Positions 42,901 to 53,164 of a stretch of 64,000 bases of DNA are shown one piece after another. A program made the position numbers and the translations under genes. Numbering within the stretch: position 1 is the stretch's first letter; each line of letters opens with the position of its first letter. Source of the DNA: Vigna angularis (Eukaryota > Streptophyta > Magnoliopsida > Fabales > Fabaceae); NCBI RefSeq assembly GCF_016808095.1, contig NC_068977.1:7128479-7192478 (forward strand), in the 5' to 3' direction. Under the pieces are notes generated by a model that saw only the letters and a program-made list of their open reading frames with translations, ran no database searches and was not told the DNA's origin.

Positions 42901-43472
42901 TAGCTAAACTCCTTTAGCATTCTAATAATCTCCGACTCAATAGATTGATCAAATTTCTTCATTCGCTTCACCTTCTTAGAATACACCCAAATGAATGCAC
43001 CAGCAAAGAGCGCAGGATGAAAAGCACCAACAGTCACAACCCCAGCAACAGCCCCCACAGTACCGTTCCAAGAAAACCCCACATACATGAAATCATTAAG
43101 ATACATACCGACATCAAGATCCACCTTCAAAATCGGATCTTTCGGCCTCACAGTCGAGTACGAGACCCACACAGCGGTGGAATCGCCGACAGCGCATTCC
43201 ACATGGAAGGCGTGGTTGCAACCGGGAACGAGTCGAGCGGGTTGGTCGGTGGCGATGTCGTCGAGGCAAACGGCGCATTCGGAGCCCATGAGAAGGTCTT
43301 TTCCGGTGATGGAGGGAAGCTTTTGGAGCTGCGAGGGGGAGAGGCCGGCGTCGGAGACGTGCTTGGCCGGTAGGTGGGGATCGGGGTGGTGAGTGCTGGC
43401 GTACCATAGAAGACACATGTAAACGACGAAAATGGCGGTCCAGCATGTCCAGCTTGTCGAGGTTTGGCACAA
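42900..43472 (-). CDS. Chimeric ORF in Pack-MULE: ATL RING-H2 half fused to lectin-receptor-kinase membrane segment
   Basis: A 190-codon open frame. Residues 1-93 look like an ATL-type E3 ligase: hydrophobic segment (about 9-25), GLSPSQLQKLP, then RING-H2 ligands C66, C69, C85, H87, H90 and C93. The final CxxC pair and the conserved Trp are missing. From 94 the text changes to the end of an L-type lectin domain (DSTAVWVSYSTVRPKDPILK, VDLDVGMYLNDFMYVGFS), a second membrane span (about 138-164) and a basic juxtamembrane segment ending KEFS. The fused RING is incomplete, so ligase activity is unlikely. Whether the ORF is transcribed is unknown. The fusion lies wholly inside the transposon. Confidence 0.8.
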   Translation of the reverse strand: MCQTSTSWTCWTAIFVVYMCLLWYASTHHPDPHLPAKHVSDAGLSPSQLQKLPSITGKDLLMGSECAVCLDDIATDQPARLVPGCNHAFHVECAVGDSTAVWVSYSTVRPKDPILKVDLDVGMYLNDFMYVGFSWNGTVGAVAGVVTVGAFHPALFAGAFIWVYSKKVKRMKKFDQSIESEIIRMLKEFS

Positions 43473-43869
43473 TTAAATCCCCCAATTCAAAAATTTAATT
43501 TCACAAATTGTGAACCCTAGAACAACTTAATTAATCAACTTAATCTCAGTTCAAATACTTAAACATCCAACGTGGCAGACAAAGAATAGAGCAAATCAGT
43601 GATCACGTGGCAACGCCGTTTGCCACATCCACTGAAACTTAACACCGTCCAATTTTAAGGACTATTACTCAGAGTTTCAAAACAATAAGGACTAAAAACC
43701 ATCAAAGTTCTGAGTAGGGACTAAAACCAAAATCGCTTAATAGTTCAGGGACTAAAAACATATTTAACCCCTCTATTTTCTCATTCATGGTTAAACTTTA
43801 TTTACACGAGTATTATTCATCTGTGGGGCTAAGCGAGAAAAACTAGTAAAAAGAAAACCTTATGCAAAT

Positions 43870-44212
43870 TGTTACTATGGGCTGATAGCCAACCAAACGG
43901 TAAAGGTTCAGAAGAGTCGCCTGACCGATGATACCTCTCAGGTCAATGAATCGATCGATAAAATCAGTCGTTAAGGTAATTAATAGTAATAACTGTCGAG
44001 GAGTTAATGAAAATAATTGTCATTTATTGACAATTAATATTATCATTCATTGGTGGTGAATAAGTCAGACCTAACGGTAAGCTGATTATAATTTATAAAT
44101 ATTTTGCAGGAACGCTCCCCGCGACTTGGACAAGGAGAAGAGAGAAGACAACACAACTGGACATCGGAGCAGACAACTTTGAATATTTAGGGTTCTAAAT
44201 CCCGCCGAAACA
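43870..44212 (+). mobile_element. Solo LTR, 343 bp, of the TGTTACTATGGGC family
   Basis: Begins TGTTACTATGGGCTG and ends GCCGAAACA, flanked by the perfect 5-bp duplication CAAAT (43865-43869 and 44213-44217). It shares its ends with the LTRs at 4784 and 6662. No internal sequence remains. Confidence 0.9.
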
Positions 44213-44229
44213 CAAATAAAACTAAAATG

Positions 44230-46578
44230 TCAAAAAATCCAAGGATAAAATAAAAATGGTGATAAAAATGTTTAGATGGTATGAAAATTTAATTAATAAT
44301 TATTTTAATTTTAATATTTGAGATTTGCATAAAGAAAGGTTTATATTTGTACTATTATATCAATTAATTGAATTGGTTTAGTTGTAATGTATGAAAGTGT
44401 GAATGGAGGCTAATTGGAGGGCATAAGTAGTAGCCAATTCTAACCAATTTAATTTTGGATTGTGGCAATCCGTGTGGGGCCCACGAAGAAAAAAAATAAT
44501 GGGAGGAGAGGGGAAAAGTTTTTATAAACAGATTTAAGGAGAAGAAATAAGAAAAGGGATTTTGAGCCTTTAGGAGGGGGGTTTAGTATTTTGAAACACA
44601 TTCTTTTAGGTTAAGTGGGAGAGAAAAAGGGACACTTCTACGACAGCCGTAGGAGAGAGAAACACAAACCCTAGTGAATTGCTGTGAAACCGTAGAGCAA
44701 GAAGAGCGCACCAACGAAGAGAGGAAGATCTTCTTAGACTGGGAAGGATTTAGAAGCCATTAACAAACCTCTAGAGTCCAGGTAAGGGGAGTTGACATTT
44801 CTTTGTTGTTGTGTTTAGTTTTAATTCGGTAAATTATGGGAATGGAATATATGTGTAGGGGTACCCTGTAAAAGAAGGAGTGAAGAGAATGGGGTACATG
44901 AAAGTGATGGTGGGACTGATTGGAAGAAGGTGATTGCATCTAAAGGACGGAAGAGGTGAAGTAAATTTGGCCATTGTAGGAATGCAGAGGTGAGAACCTC
45001 ATGGTTTAACGGGTTGAAGTTTTGGTGCAGAGGGGAAAGCACGACCTTTATATTTTCATGGTAAAGCATGTGCATGGTTTTGGGGAAATTGAATGGAGAC
45101 CTCATTTATTACGGTTGTGTACAGAGGGAGAAACCAAATGGTATTTGAATGGCTAAAGTGACATGAATTGGAGTTGGGCATTGAAATTGGAGTGGGACCC
45201 AGCCATTAATTGATAGAAAGAAAAAGAGTGTGAAAATGCAAAGTAAAGCATTTAAGGAAAGTTACGTGAGAATTGATAGGAGAGAGAAAAGTGAATAAAA
45301 GTGGGGTCTACCTTGAATGCATCTTGGTTGTTTTGCAATTTACTTTAGAAGACTTACTTTGTTTAGAAAAGTGGTGGCCTCATGTAGGGTCCAGTTGGTT
45401 GTTGAATGGACTTTGGGAGTGTTCAAATAAATAAAGGAGGTGTAGGTAGTATATACATATTGACCATTTTTTAATATGGTTGACTTGAGTAAACATATAC
45501 TTTTAAAATAAAAGGATGTATTTAGTACATTGTTGACTATTTTTGGATGGTTTGGTTGACTTATCATTGTTCTGATGATTATTTTATTATTGTTTTGAGG
45601 ATGTCTATCACATACGGGGTTTACTGGTTGTGTGAATATAATATTATTTATTTATTGTGAAATCAGATTTATATTTGTGATGTTCGGTGAAGTTTTTGGA
45701 AGAGTGGTGGAAGTAGCACTGGTATTTGTCTCTTGAAGCTTTATGAGAATAGAGTGGTGGAAGGTGTATACTTGTCCAGTGAAGTCCAATAGGGTGGTGG
45801 AAATCATATACTTGCCTGTGGAAGCTTTAAGAGAGTGGTGGGAAGTGGTGTACTTGCCGGTAAAGCCTTCCAGAGAGTGGTGGGAGATGTCATTATGTAA
45901 TGGTGTGGTAAAATGTACTTACCCGATGAAGCTCTTTAAAAGAGTGGTGGGAGGTGACACTCGACCTTATGTTGTATATGTGTAACCGATGGTGATTCAA
46001 TGTATAGTGAATAGTTTTAAATAAATTGGGGTATGGGTTGGTGAATGATCGAGGGAGTCGGGGTGTGAATTGGTTACTTTGACTAAATCATTTTGTGGTT
46101 ATATGCGGGTGACTTGAAATTCTGGTAATGCGAATGTTAATGATTTGATGTGTTGTCATGTGAAGATGTGTGTAAGTGAATGATGATATGTACTATTCTA
46201 TAATCTTATTGTAAGTTGATGTTAATGCTTATGTATGTTTATATGACCTGTTTTTGTTAGTTCACCCTTGCGTGTTGTGGTTGTGATTTATACTTGCGAT
46301 GATCGTACTTGTACGATAGTAAATGTTGTTACAGATGTAGCTAAAGCGAAGTTGAACGACAAGATACATGTGAGAACTATGGAGTTTTAATTTTTATATT
46401 AATAGTTTTGTAATAAGATTATATGAATGCTTTATAGTTACATTTGATTTATAAATTTTTCCAAATTTGATTATAATAAATAGAAGTTTTTATTTAAATT
46501 GTATTTCGAAATAGTATGAGAGTTAAATTTTTAAAAGTTATTGTAAACTCATGACATCTCAAAATTTGGGGTGTTACA
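44230..46578 (+). mobile_element. Gypsy-type LTR, truncated or solo (left end uncertain)
   Basis: The right end CTCAAAATTTGGGGTGTTACA is typical of long gypsy LTRs. A TATAAACAG box near 44527 and a C/T- and A/G-rich leader with a GTAAGG donor near 44783 fit a promoter. No primer-binding site follows and no matching target duplication was found, so the left edge is a guess. No polyprotein is present. Confidence 0.5.
45690..45960 (+). repeat. Tandem repeat, about 50-58 bp unit, five to six copies
   Basis: Diverged units each contain AGAGTGGTGG(G)A, then TACTTG, then GAAG(C/T). They lie inside the putative long LTR. The 80-codon open frame here is a repeat artefact. Confidence 0.75.
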
Positions 46579-46799
46579 ACACCAACCCCTTACTTTTATC
46601 TACAAATAGTACTGTTGAGATTTGAGGAAGAAGAGTTTATTAAATTTAGGACTTAATTCCTCTCTAACCTTAAGCTTACATTTATAGGAAAATAACTCTA
46701 ACTAACCACACTCCTTTCCAACTCACACACAACTCATACACAACTCATACACACTCATACACAGCTCACACACACTAACCAATAATTCTAACACTCCCC

Positions 46800-46850
46800 C
46801 TCAAGCTGGATCATACATATTGTATGAGCCAAGCTTGGAATAAACATACT
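46800..46850 (-). pseudogene. Retained last codons of copia pol
   Basis: Minus-strand text ends SKLGSYNMYDPA then stop, directly beside the polypurine tract. The copia element at 19987 ends SKLGTYNLYAPA then stop in the same place. This shows the non-autonomous element arose from a copia of this group by deletion that kept the 3' tail. Confidence 0.75.
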
Positions 46851-46984
46851 CAAATGGAAATAACATCAATCAACCAAATTGCAAATACAAGCACTAAGAA
46901 ACTTCAACTTGGAAAGTCTTCAAACACAAGAGATTTCCTTTGTAGTGTTGTCTTGGAACGATACTCCCCCTCACTGTAGGGACT

Positions 46985-47225
46985 AAATTGTCATCACTTT
47001 CTGATGGGGCCTGTAGTGGCTGGAAGCGACAAAACTACAGGGACTGCCATCACTAACTAACGAGATGATGGGGACTTACAGGGACGGCCATCTAGCACTG
47101 ACTGATGGGGCCTGCATGCCATCACTGACTGATGAGGTGATGGGGACTTACAGGGATGGCCATCTAGCACTGACTGATGGGGCCTATATGCCATCACTTA
47201 CTGATGAGGTGATGAGGGCCTACAG
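46985..47225 (+). repeat. Tandem repeat, about 85-95 bp unit
   Basis: Three units share CTGATGGGGCCT, TGCCATCACT and GATGGGGACTTACAGGGA. They lie in the copia-derived non-autonomous element near its 3' end. Confidence 0.85.
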
Positions 47226-47414
47226 TGGTTGGAAGCATACTCCCCCTCACGACTGAACAACATGAACGTGAAGGTGGAAGAATGGGTGAGAACCGATCCG
47301 TACGAGGGTTTGGACAAATTTGAAACCCATAACTTCGGAAGATTCAATTCAGCGAACGGTCTCAAAGAACAACTCCACATGAGCTCACATGAGTTGTTAC
47401 AACAAGGCAAAATC

Positions 47415-47640
47415 AGTGCTGGACAGCGGCAAAAACGGTGCCGGACAGCGGCAAAACGATGCCGGACAGCGGCAACGGCGCCTGGACAGCGGCAACGGCG
47501 CCTGGACAGCGGCAACGGCGCCTGGACAGCGGCAACGGCGCCTGGACAGCGGCAACGGCGCCTGGACAGCGGCAACGGCGCCTGGACAGCGGCAAATGGC
47601 GCCTGGACAGCGACAAACGGTGCCTGGACAGTCAACGACG
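47415..47640. repeat. GC-rich 20-bp tandem array, open in all frames
   Basis: The unit CCTGGACAGCGGCAACGGCG repeats almost perfectly about six times from 47481, with degenerate units on both sides. Each unit join creates a GGCGCC palindrome. Because 20 is not a multiple of 3 and no frame contains a stop, frames on both strands run open through it. These are not independent genes. Confidence 0.95.
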
Positions 47641-48129
47641 GAGACGAAGATGGCAGCAATGGCTGCTCTGGAAAGTCTAAACAAACAAAGAGAGGGAGGT
47701 CCAGCACTTCACGGTTGGCAGCAGCTCACTTTAACGGTTCAGCTTGGATTCAGGCAGATGCTGGAAGCACATGGTCACGGCCTTGGTGCAACAAGGAAGG
47801 CCAGCAGCATTTTCCATGTGGGCAGCAATAGCATTACGGAGAAATGTGTGATTTTTAATTTTGAGAAAGACAGTGGCTGCCACACGGTAAAAATGGTAAT
47901 GTCCAGCAGGGTCCTTTGAAAAATCCAGCTATTTTGGTGGAGGAATTTTCTTCCTCTTTTGGAGCTTCGTCCAACACTGCCAACAATAAAGAAGCTCACG
48001 GCCTTGATCCAGAAAGAGGAGACGACCTTGATCCAGAAAGAGGAGATGGAGATTCTGTGAAGACCAAAGAAGATGGAAGCTATGGAGGGTCAGAACAGAG
48101 AGAGGAAACTCCGGCGACGGCTATGGAGG

Positions 48130-48700
48130 TGTCGCGGTAATTTTCCGGTGGACAGAGGGCGGCGCGTGAGCTGTACGCGCCTGCTCGTAGTCACAAAGAA
48201 GCGGCTCGTGGCGGAGCGTGGGAAAGAGTCAGACGCCGGAACCAGCGGGGTTAGGTCGCGCTCGAAGAGGCGATCCAGATCCAGTGGTCGCTGGTCGGAA
48301 CGGTGACGGTGGCCGGCGACAAGGCGGCGCGTGCAACACGCGTTTGAGATCTACCGGAAAGAGGAGGCACGTGGAGGCGCGTTGGGAGGAGTCTGGTGTT
48401 GTCTCCGGCGGGGTTGGCCGTCGCTCGAGGAGACGCTCCAGATCTGCTGGTCACCGGTCGAAACTGGGACGGTGGCTGGCTGCCGGCGACGGGATGGCCG
48501 GAAAGAAGCGCTGCGTGGCGGCGCGTGACTAAGAACTGGCTCTCGAAACCGGCGTGGTTGGCTGTCGCTCGAAGAGACGGTCCAGATCCGCAGGTCACCC
48601 GTCGAAACTGTGACGGTGGCCGGCGGTGGCGACGGCGGCGACAGCGGCGGCCAGCGGTGACGGAGTTAGCAGCGACGACTGCGAAAAGAGGCGGCGACAG
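48130..48700. repeat. Degenerate GC-rich tandem repeat, about 150 bp unit
   Basis: Three diverged units share GTCGCTCGA(A/G)GAGACG, TCCAGATC, then GGTCG(A)AAC and GACGGTGGC. They lie in the copia-derived element near its 5' LTR. The 199-codon minus-strand frame across it is rich in Arg, Ala and Pro and has no recognisable domain. Confidence 0.78.
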
Positions 48701-49058
48701 TAGTGGCTGGCTGGGTCTAGATTGGTGCCGACTGTGGCACAGATTTAAGAAGAAGAGAAATGCCCACTGAAATATGAGGGGCTGCCAACTGAAACTATAG
48801 GAGCTGCCGGCGGCCTTGGCGGCCGGCCGCCGGCAGACGGCAGGGACCAATAGAAGAGGATCAGAGAACTTACTCTGATACCATGTTGAGATTTGAGGAA
48901 GAAGAGTTTATTAAATTTAGGACTTAATTCCTCTCTAACCTTAAGCTTACATTTATAGGAAAATAACTCTAACTAACCACACTCCTTTCCAACTCACACA
49001 CAACTCATACACACTCATACACAGCTCACACACACTGACCAATAATTCTAACAAGTAC

Positions 49059-49689
49059 AACAGAAATAATTCATGGAACTGGTTATTAACAAAGGAAAAA
49101 GAAACAAACAAATCATTTTTCAAACAATTTTAGTGTAATTTCACTCTATGATTATAGAGGAATTTTTTTCTTTCATATATGAATGTTAATGTTCCAATTA
49201 CAAATTTATTGAGTAATATCATTAGGATCAATCATCACACTTAAAATATTATTTACTTTAAAACTTAAAAATTAATCATAGTTTTATTTTTAAAAGGCTT
49301 GAAAAGTAAAAAAGAAAAAGAGTGTTCAAATTATGACCTCGACTCTTAAATAAGAGTCTTCAAATCATGTAATGATATTATATATACCAAAATATACCTA
49401 TAATATTTTATTACGATATAAGTATTATTTATTAAGATTCTAAATCTTGAGACCCAAAGCAAGGAAAAGAAAATAGTTGTACAAGTAACATTTTATTCGT
49501 TATTCGGATAAAAGAATACAACCCAGGGGTTGATATTCCCTTAAAGACCTAATTAGTATATATTATAATAATTTAACAAGAAAATATTAACTAACAATTA
49601 ATATTTAATAATAAAATTAAATAATTTATCAAGTTTAATATGATATTTTTTGTTATTTCTAAAAAATAATTGATCTAAAATTTTCAAAT
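49059..49689. other. Intergenic DNA
   Basis: AT-rich DNA between the copia-derived element and duplication A copy 2, second part. Nothing recognisable. Confidence 0.45.
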
Positions 49690-50985
49690 AACATTTTCGA
49701 ATAGGAGAATCTCTCAAACTCTACTATATATAAAACACATATTTGCTGTTGATTCTTTTAAATTTTTCAGATATAAATAATTTGTAAGAAATGGTCGTCA
49801 ACTTTTTTTGTCAAAATTTTTCACATAAAATTTCTACTAATTTTACTATACACAGTACTTATTTTATATATTTATTCACTAGTATTTGCTGATTAAAAAT
49901 AAGCTAAACCTTGCAGGTTTTTTATTTTGACTTGTGATCGTGATTTTGATATATTTAAATTCATTTGTGACTACAATGCCTTTTTTATTGTGATGGGGAT
50001 TTTTAAATATTTAAATTCGTTTGCAAGTATAATGTATTTTTATTAAGACTCAAGTCCAAAATGTTAGGTTTTTATATAGTTTCTTTAGTTGTCTTTTCAA
50101 AGTTATATATCCAGTGTGAAGGAAAAATTGAACCGAAGACTCTTTCAAAATTTTCTGCTTTTAATACTTTGTTTGAAAGGCCTTTTTTTCTTATTATCTA
50201 ACCCGAAAATTTCACTGCCATGCAACAAAATGAAAAATAAATTTGAGAACATGATCATCTGTAGCAAGTTTTGATGACTCAACCTACTGTAAATAACGTA
50301 ACCTATACCTATGATTTTGAAGTAGAAACAACTTTGATTGAAAGCCTACATACAATTGTTTGTTCGTGAAATTTTTAGAATGTTTTGATATAACCATAAA
50401 AATCCTTGTAACTGTAAATTTTTTAAATTAACTTTTCTGTTCAGTATTTTGATGAAACTATGTCCAATTTGATAGCTCTTGGGAAAATTGTTTTTGAGTG
50501 AACCAGCAATGAAAGATATATGTATAGTCTATGAAGTTTTGCAATTCTTCAACAACATCTCCTGCTGCATAAAAATGCAGACACCAGTATTGTCTAATTC
50601 GAATGTAGATGAGTCTACTTTGAAGGATCATAACTTTGGTAAAGGAACTCCAATTTTTGTGATCCGAGCATGAGTTCGAAACCTTAGGATATATAGCTTC
50701 TTGGGATAAATCTCATAAATGATCCATTGTGATTTAATTCCACTTTTAATTTATTATACTAAATTTTATAATTCAAACGACATTGAAAGGGTTGATTCTT
50801 ATGTTGTAAAATCTGTAAGTTGTTGTATGATATAAAAGTATAAGTTTTCTATTGACTGTAAAAAGTTTAAATAAGTACTGAAAAATCCCACTTTGACTAA
50901 AAATGAGTGTAGTGAATATTATATAAAAGTAAATATTAAAAAAATTGTTTTAAGATTTTAGTTTAAAATTGATATTGAATTCAAG
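49690..50985. repeat. Segmental duplication A, copy 2, second part
   Basis: Matches 4625-4783 joined to 7104-8300 without the gypsy-like element and without the AT microsatellite. It therefore records the empty insertion site near 49860. Similarity ends at ATTGATATTGAA (50985). Confidence 0.9.
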
Positions 50986-52683
50986 GTCGGTTTATTACTT
51001 AAGACAGATTAGTTCAACAAATATAATGCAAAGTTATTGAGATGTGATAAATTTAGTACATCACTTATTATTGTTTATGTTTATTTTTGGTTAACTGTTA
51101 ATTTCTTGGACTCATATGCATATTATGGTACATATTATGCATACCATGGTAGTATTATCGATGCTTTGGATTTTGCCAAATTGTAATGAGAAGTGATAAT
51201 ATAGCTATTTTATTTTGTAAATTCTTTATAATTATGAGTTTTATGAAAAAATGATAAAGAAATATATAATTGAGTGAGTTTTACGAGAAAGTGATAGAAA
51301 AATCAGGATGATGAAAACAATGATCATACTAAAAATAGTGATATTTGGTCTTTTATTCTTTATTATATTACTTTTGATCTAACCTTTGTTTATTTTTTAA
51401 GAATAAAAAATTGTATTTAAATTTGAATGGTTTAAGTTGTCTCTATAGCTATAGTTTTTATATCTTATGTTTGCATAGGTTGCTATGAATTTACCATTTA
51501 TTATTGTTAATTATGTTTAGTTCTATATGCATGTATAGTTTATTATTGACATTAGTCGAAGTTTATTTAAGGCAAGATGTTAGTTAACTTGGAAACAATA
51601 TTTATACTAAATATATATTCGAATAGTGGATTATAAAGTTGCTGTATAGTTTGACCAAATTTTGATGGGAGCCTTAGTTGTTTTGAGAAATATTGCTTAA
51701 AATATCGTAGATTTAAGTTTTGTAATTCTTGGAAATATTTCCTATATTTTAAAAAATAAATAAATTACTTTTTAATGTTACTTATATTTTTAAGAACTGT
51801 TATTTTATAGATAAATATTATTTATTAGTTATGGTTTGAAATTTATTATAAATTATTATTTTATTTAATCAGATTCAGTAGAATTTACATATATTTTTCT
51901 TTTTTTATCTATAAATATTACTATTTGTATATAAGAAAACAATTTGTATAAATTTCTTTTAGTTTTTTATTTTATATTGTTTTTCAAAATGTTGGTGTTC
52001 ACCGGTTTAAAACTTTATCATTCAATCGATTTAACGAGTTGTTATATTTATATAATACTCTTTGTGAGCGTTTAAATAGATTTTTGTATGCTTCAATATA
52101 AGTTTTTTCTAACCCTTTTTTTCATTTATGTTTTAGTTCTATATTCTTATTATTAGTTTGACTTCAATCTAAGCTTTTGCTAACTCTTTCTTCATTTATG
52201 TTTTTGTTCTATTTATTATTAGTTTGACTTGATAAATTTTTTTATTATTCCTCTAATAATAATTATTATTTATTTTGATTAATATTTTCTTAACATTCTT
52301 AAAAGAAAATTATGTTGTTTTACTTTATTTATTATTGTTCCTTTTATTTAATTTATTGCAAAATTTTGTTATTATACAATAGGTTTGTTACGGTTATGAT
52401 TAAGACATTCTCATACAAGTCAATAAATTTTATGGATATACCTTCTTTCGTACTAGTAACAATAAATGAAATCACATGGACAAATGAATTCTCATTCATT
52501 AGTAATTTGCGTGTGATTTCTAAAACTACTGTTTTTCCTATTATATTAATTGATGCTTTAACATTTTTTATTTCTAATTATGATAAAGATATTTTATATC
52601 ATGGATATATTTTAAGTATATTTTATATAATAACATTTATAAAATAATTTGTCTTACTAAAACTATTATTGCATTATGAGAAG
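50986..52683. other. AT-rich intergenic DNA
   Basis: Very AT-rich with no repeats or genes that I can support. A 111-codon plus-strand frame at 52312-52647 is dominated by Ile, Phe, Tyr and Leu as expected from AT-rich DNA, and I do not call it. Confidence 0.5.
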
Positions 52684-52970
52684 TGTTACTATGGACTTAT
52701 AGTCGATCAATCTGACATGATGACAAGCTGGATGAAAAGGACCGAGCCATTAACGCACAGGAAAAGCGTTTCACAACCGCTCGGTTCCGACAACAGTTGA
52801 ATAGAGTTAAGACGTAATTAATGTTACAACGACTATTGATGAGCGGTTAATGTTTACATTAATAATCATTAAGAGGTCAATTAATTGGTCAAATTTTTAT
52901 AAACTCGAGGACTAATTTTGAGATAAATTCACATTGACTCCCTATTGAATGACTGACTCCCTGTTCAATC
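52684..52970 (+). mobile_element. LTR fragment of the TGTTACTATGGGC family
   Basis: Starts TGTTACTATGGACTTATAG and shares CGGTTCCGACAACAGTTGA, AACGACTATTGATGAGCGG and CATTAAGAGGTCAATTAATT with the LTR at 6662. Its 3' half is missing where the next LTR element begins. Confidence 0.72.
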
Positions 52971-53141
52971 ATGCACATCAAGCTTAAAACAAAACAATCA
53001 CAATTTAACATACCACATAAAACAATTTAAAACAGTTTAAATATAATAAATTAAACACAACATAATTAATCACCATAATCACATAGATACACAATAAAAG
53101 CTAGATAAGCTCACTCTCTAAGATCCAAATTTTCTTTTTTG

Positions 53142-53164
53142 AAAACTCAACTTTGATACCAAAA
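53142..53164 (-). other. Primer-binding site of the gypsy-type LTR element
   Basis: In minus orientation TTTTGGTATCAAAGTTGAG follows the LTR end GTGTTACA. It is a variant of the TGGTATCAGAG initiator-Met tRNA site. A short stretch of internal DNA (to about 52970) is all that remains of the element body. Confidence 0.68.

Larger units (their letters stand above)
42347..43770. mobile_element. Pack-MULE with chimeric captured host genes
   Basis: A 1424-bp element with about 240-bp terminal inverted repeats (42347-42589 and the inverse ending 43770, starting GGGTTAAATATGTTTTTAG). It has a perfect 9-bp target duplication CTCTATTTT (42338-42346 and 43771-43779). Between the arms lie pieces of two unrelated host genes and a short duplicated filler (ATAGACAACTCGGAC at about 42688 and 42732). 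No transposase. These features define a Pack-MULE. Confidence 0.93.
46613..49053 (-). mobile_element. Copia-derived non-autonomous LTR element with pol replaced by tandem repeats
   Basis: The LTRs 46613-46793 (181 bp) and 48884-49053 (170 bp) differ mainly by one 11-bp ACAACTCATAC unit. The target duplication AGTAC is perfect (46608-46612 and 49054-49058). On the minus strand the left-hand primer site reads TGGTATCAGAGTAAG (initiator-Met tRNA type) next to 48884. The polypurine tract is CTCCCCCTCAAGCTGG, as in the copia element at 19980. The interior has no gag, protease, integrase, RT or RNase H, only three tandem-repeat zones. Confidence 0.92.

Noticed and set aside
45743..45985. An 80-codon frame with REWWE-type repeats.
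   Set aside because: Product of a tandem repeat within an LTR-like region.
47229..47919. Three plus-strand and several minus-strand frames of up to 200 codons.
   Set aside because: Created by the 20-bp repeat with no stop in any frame; outside the repeat the text matches nothing I know.
48251..48850. A 199-codon Arg/Ala-rich minus-strand frame.
   Set aside because: Spans a GC-rich degenerate tandem repeat in a non-autonomous retroelement; no domain.
52312..52647. A 111-codon hydrophobic frame.
   Set aside because: Composition is what AT-rich DNA gives by chance; no start context, signal or homology recognised.
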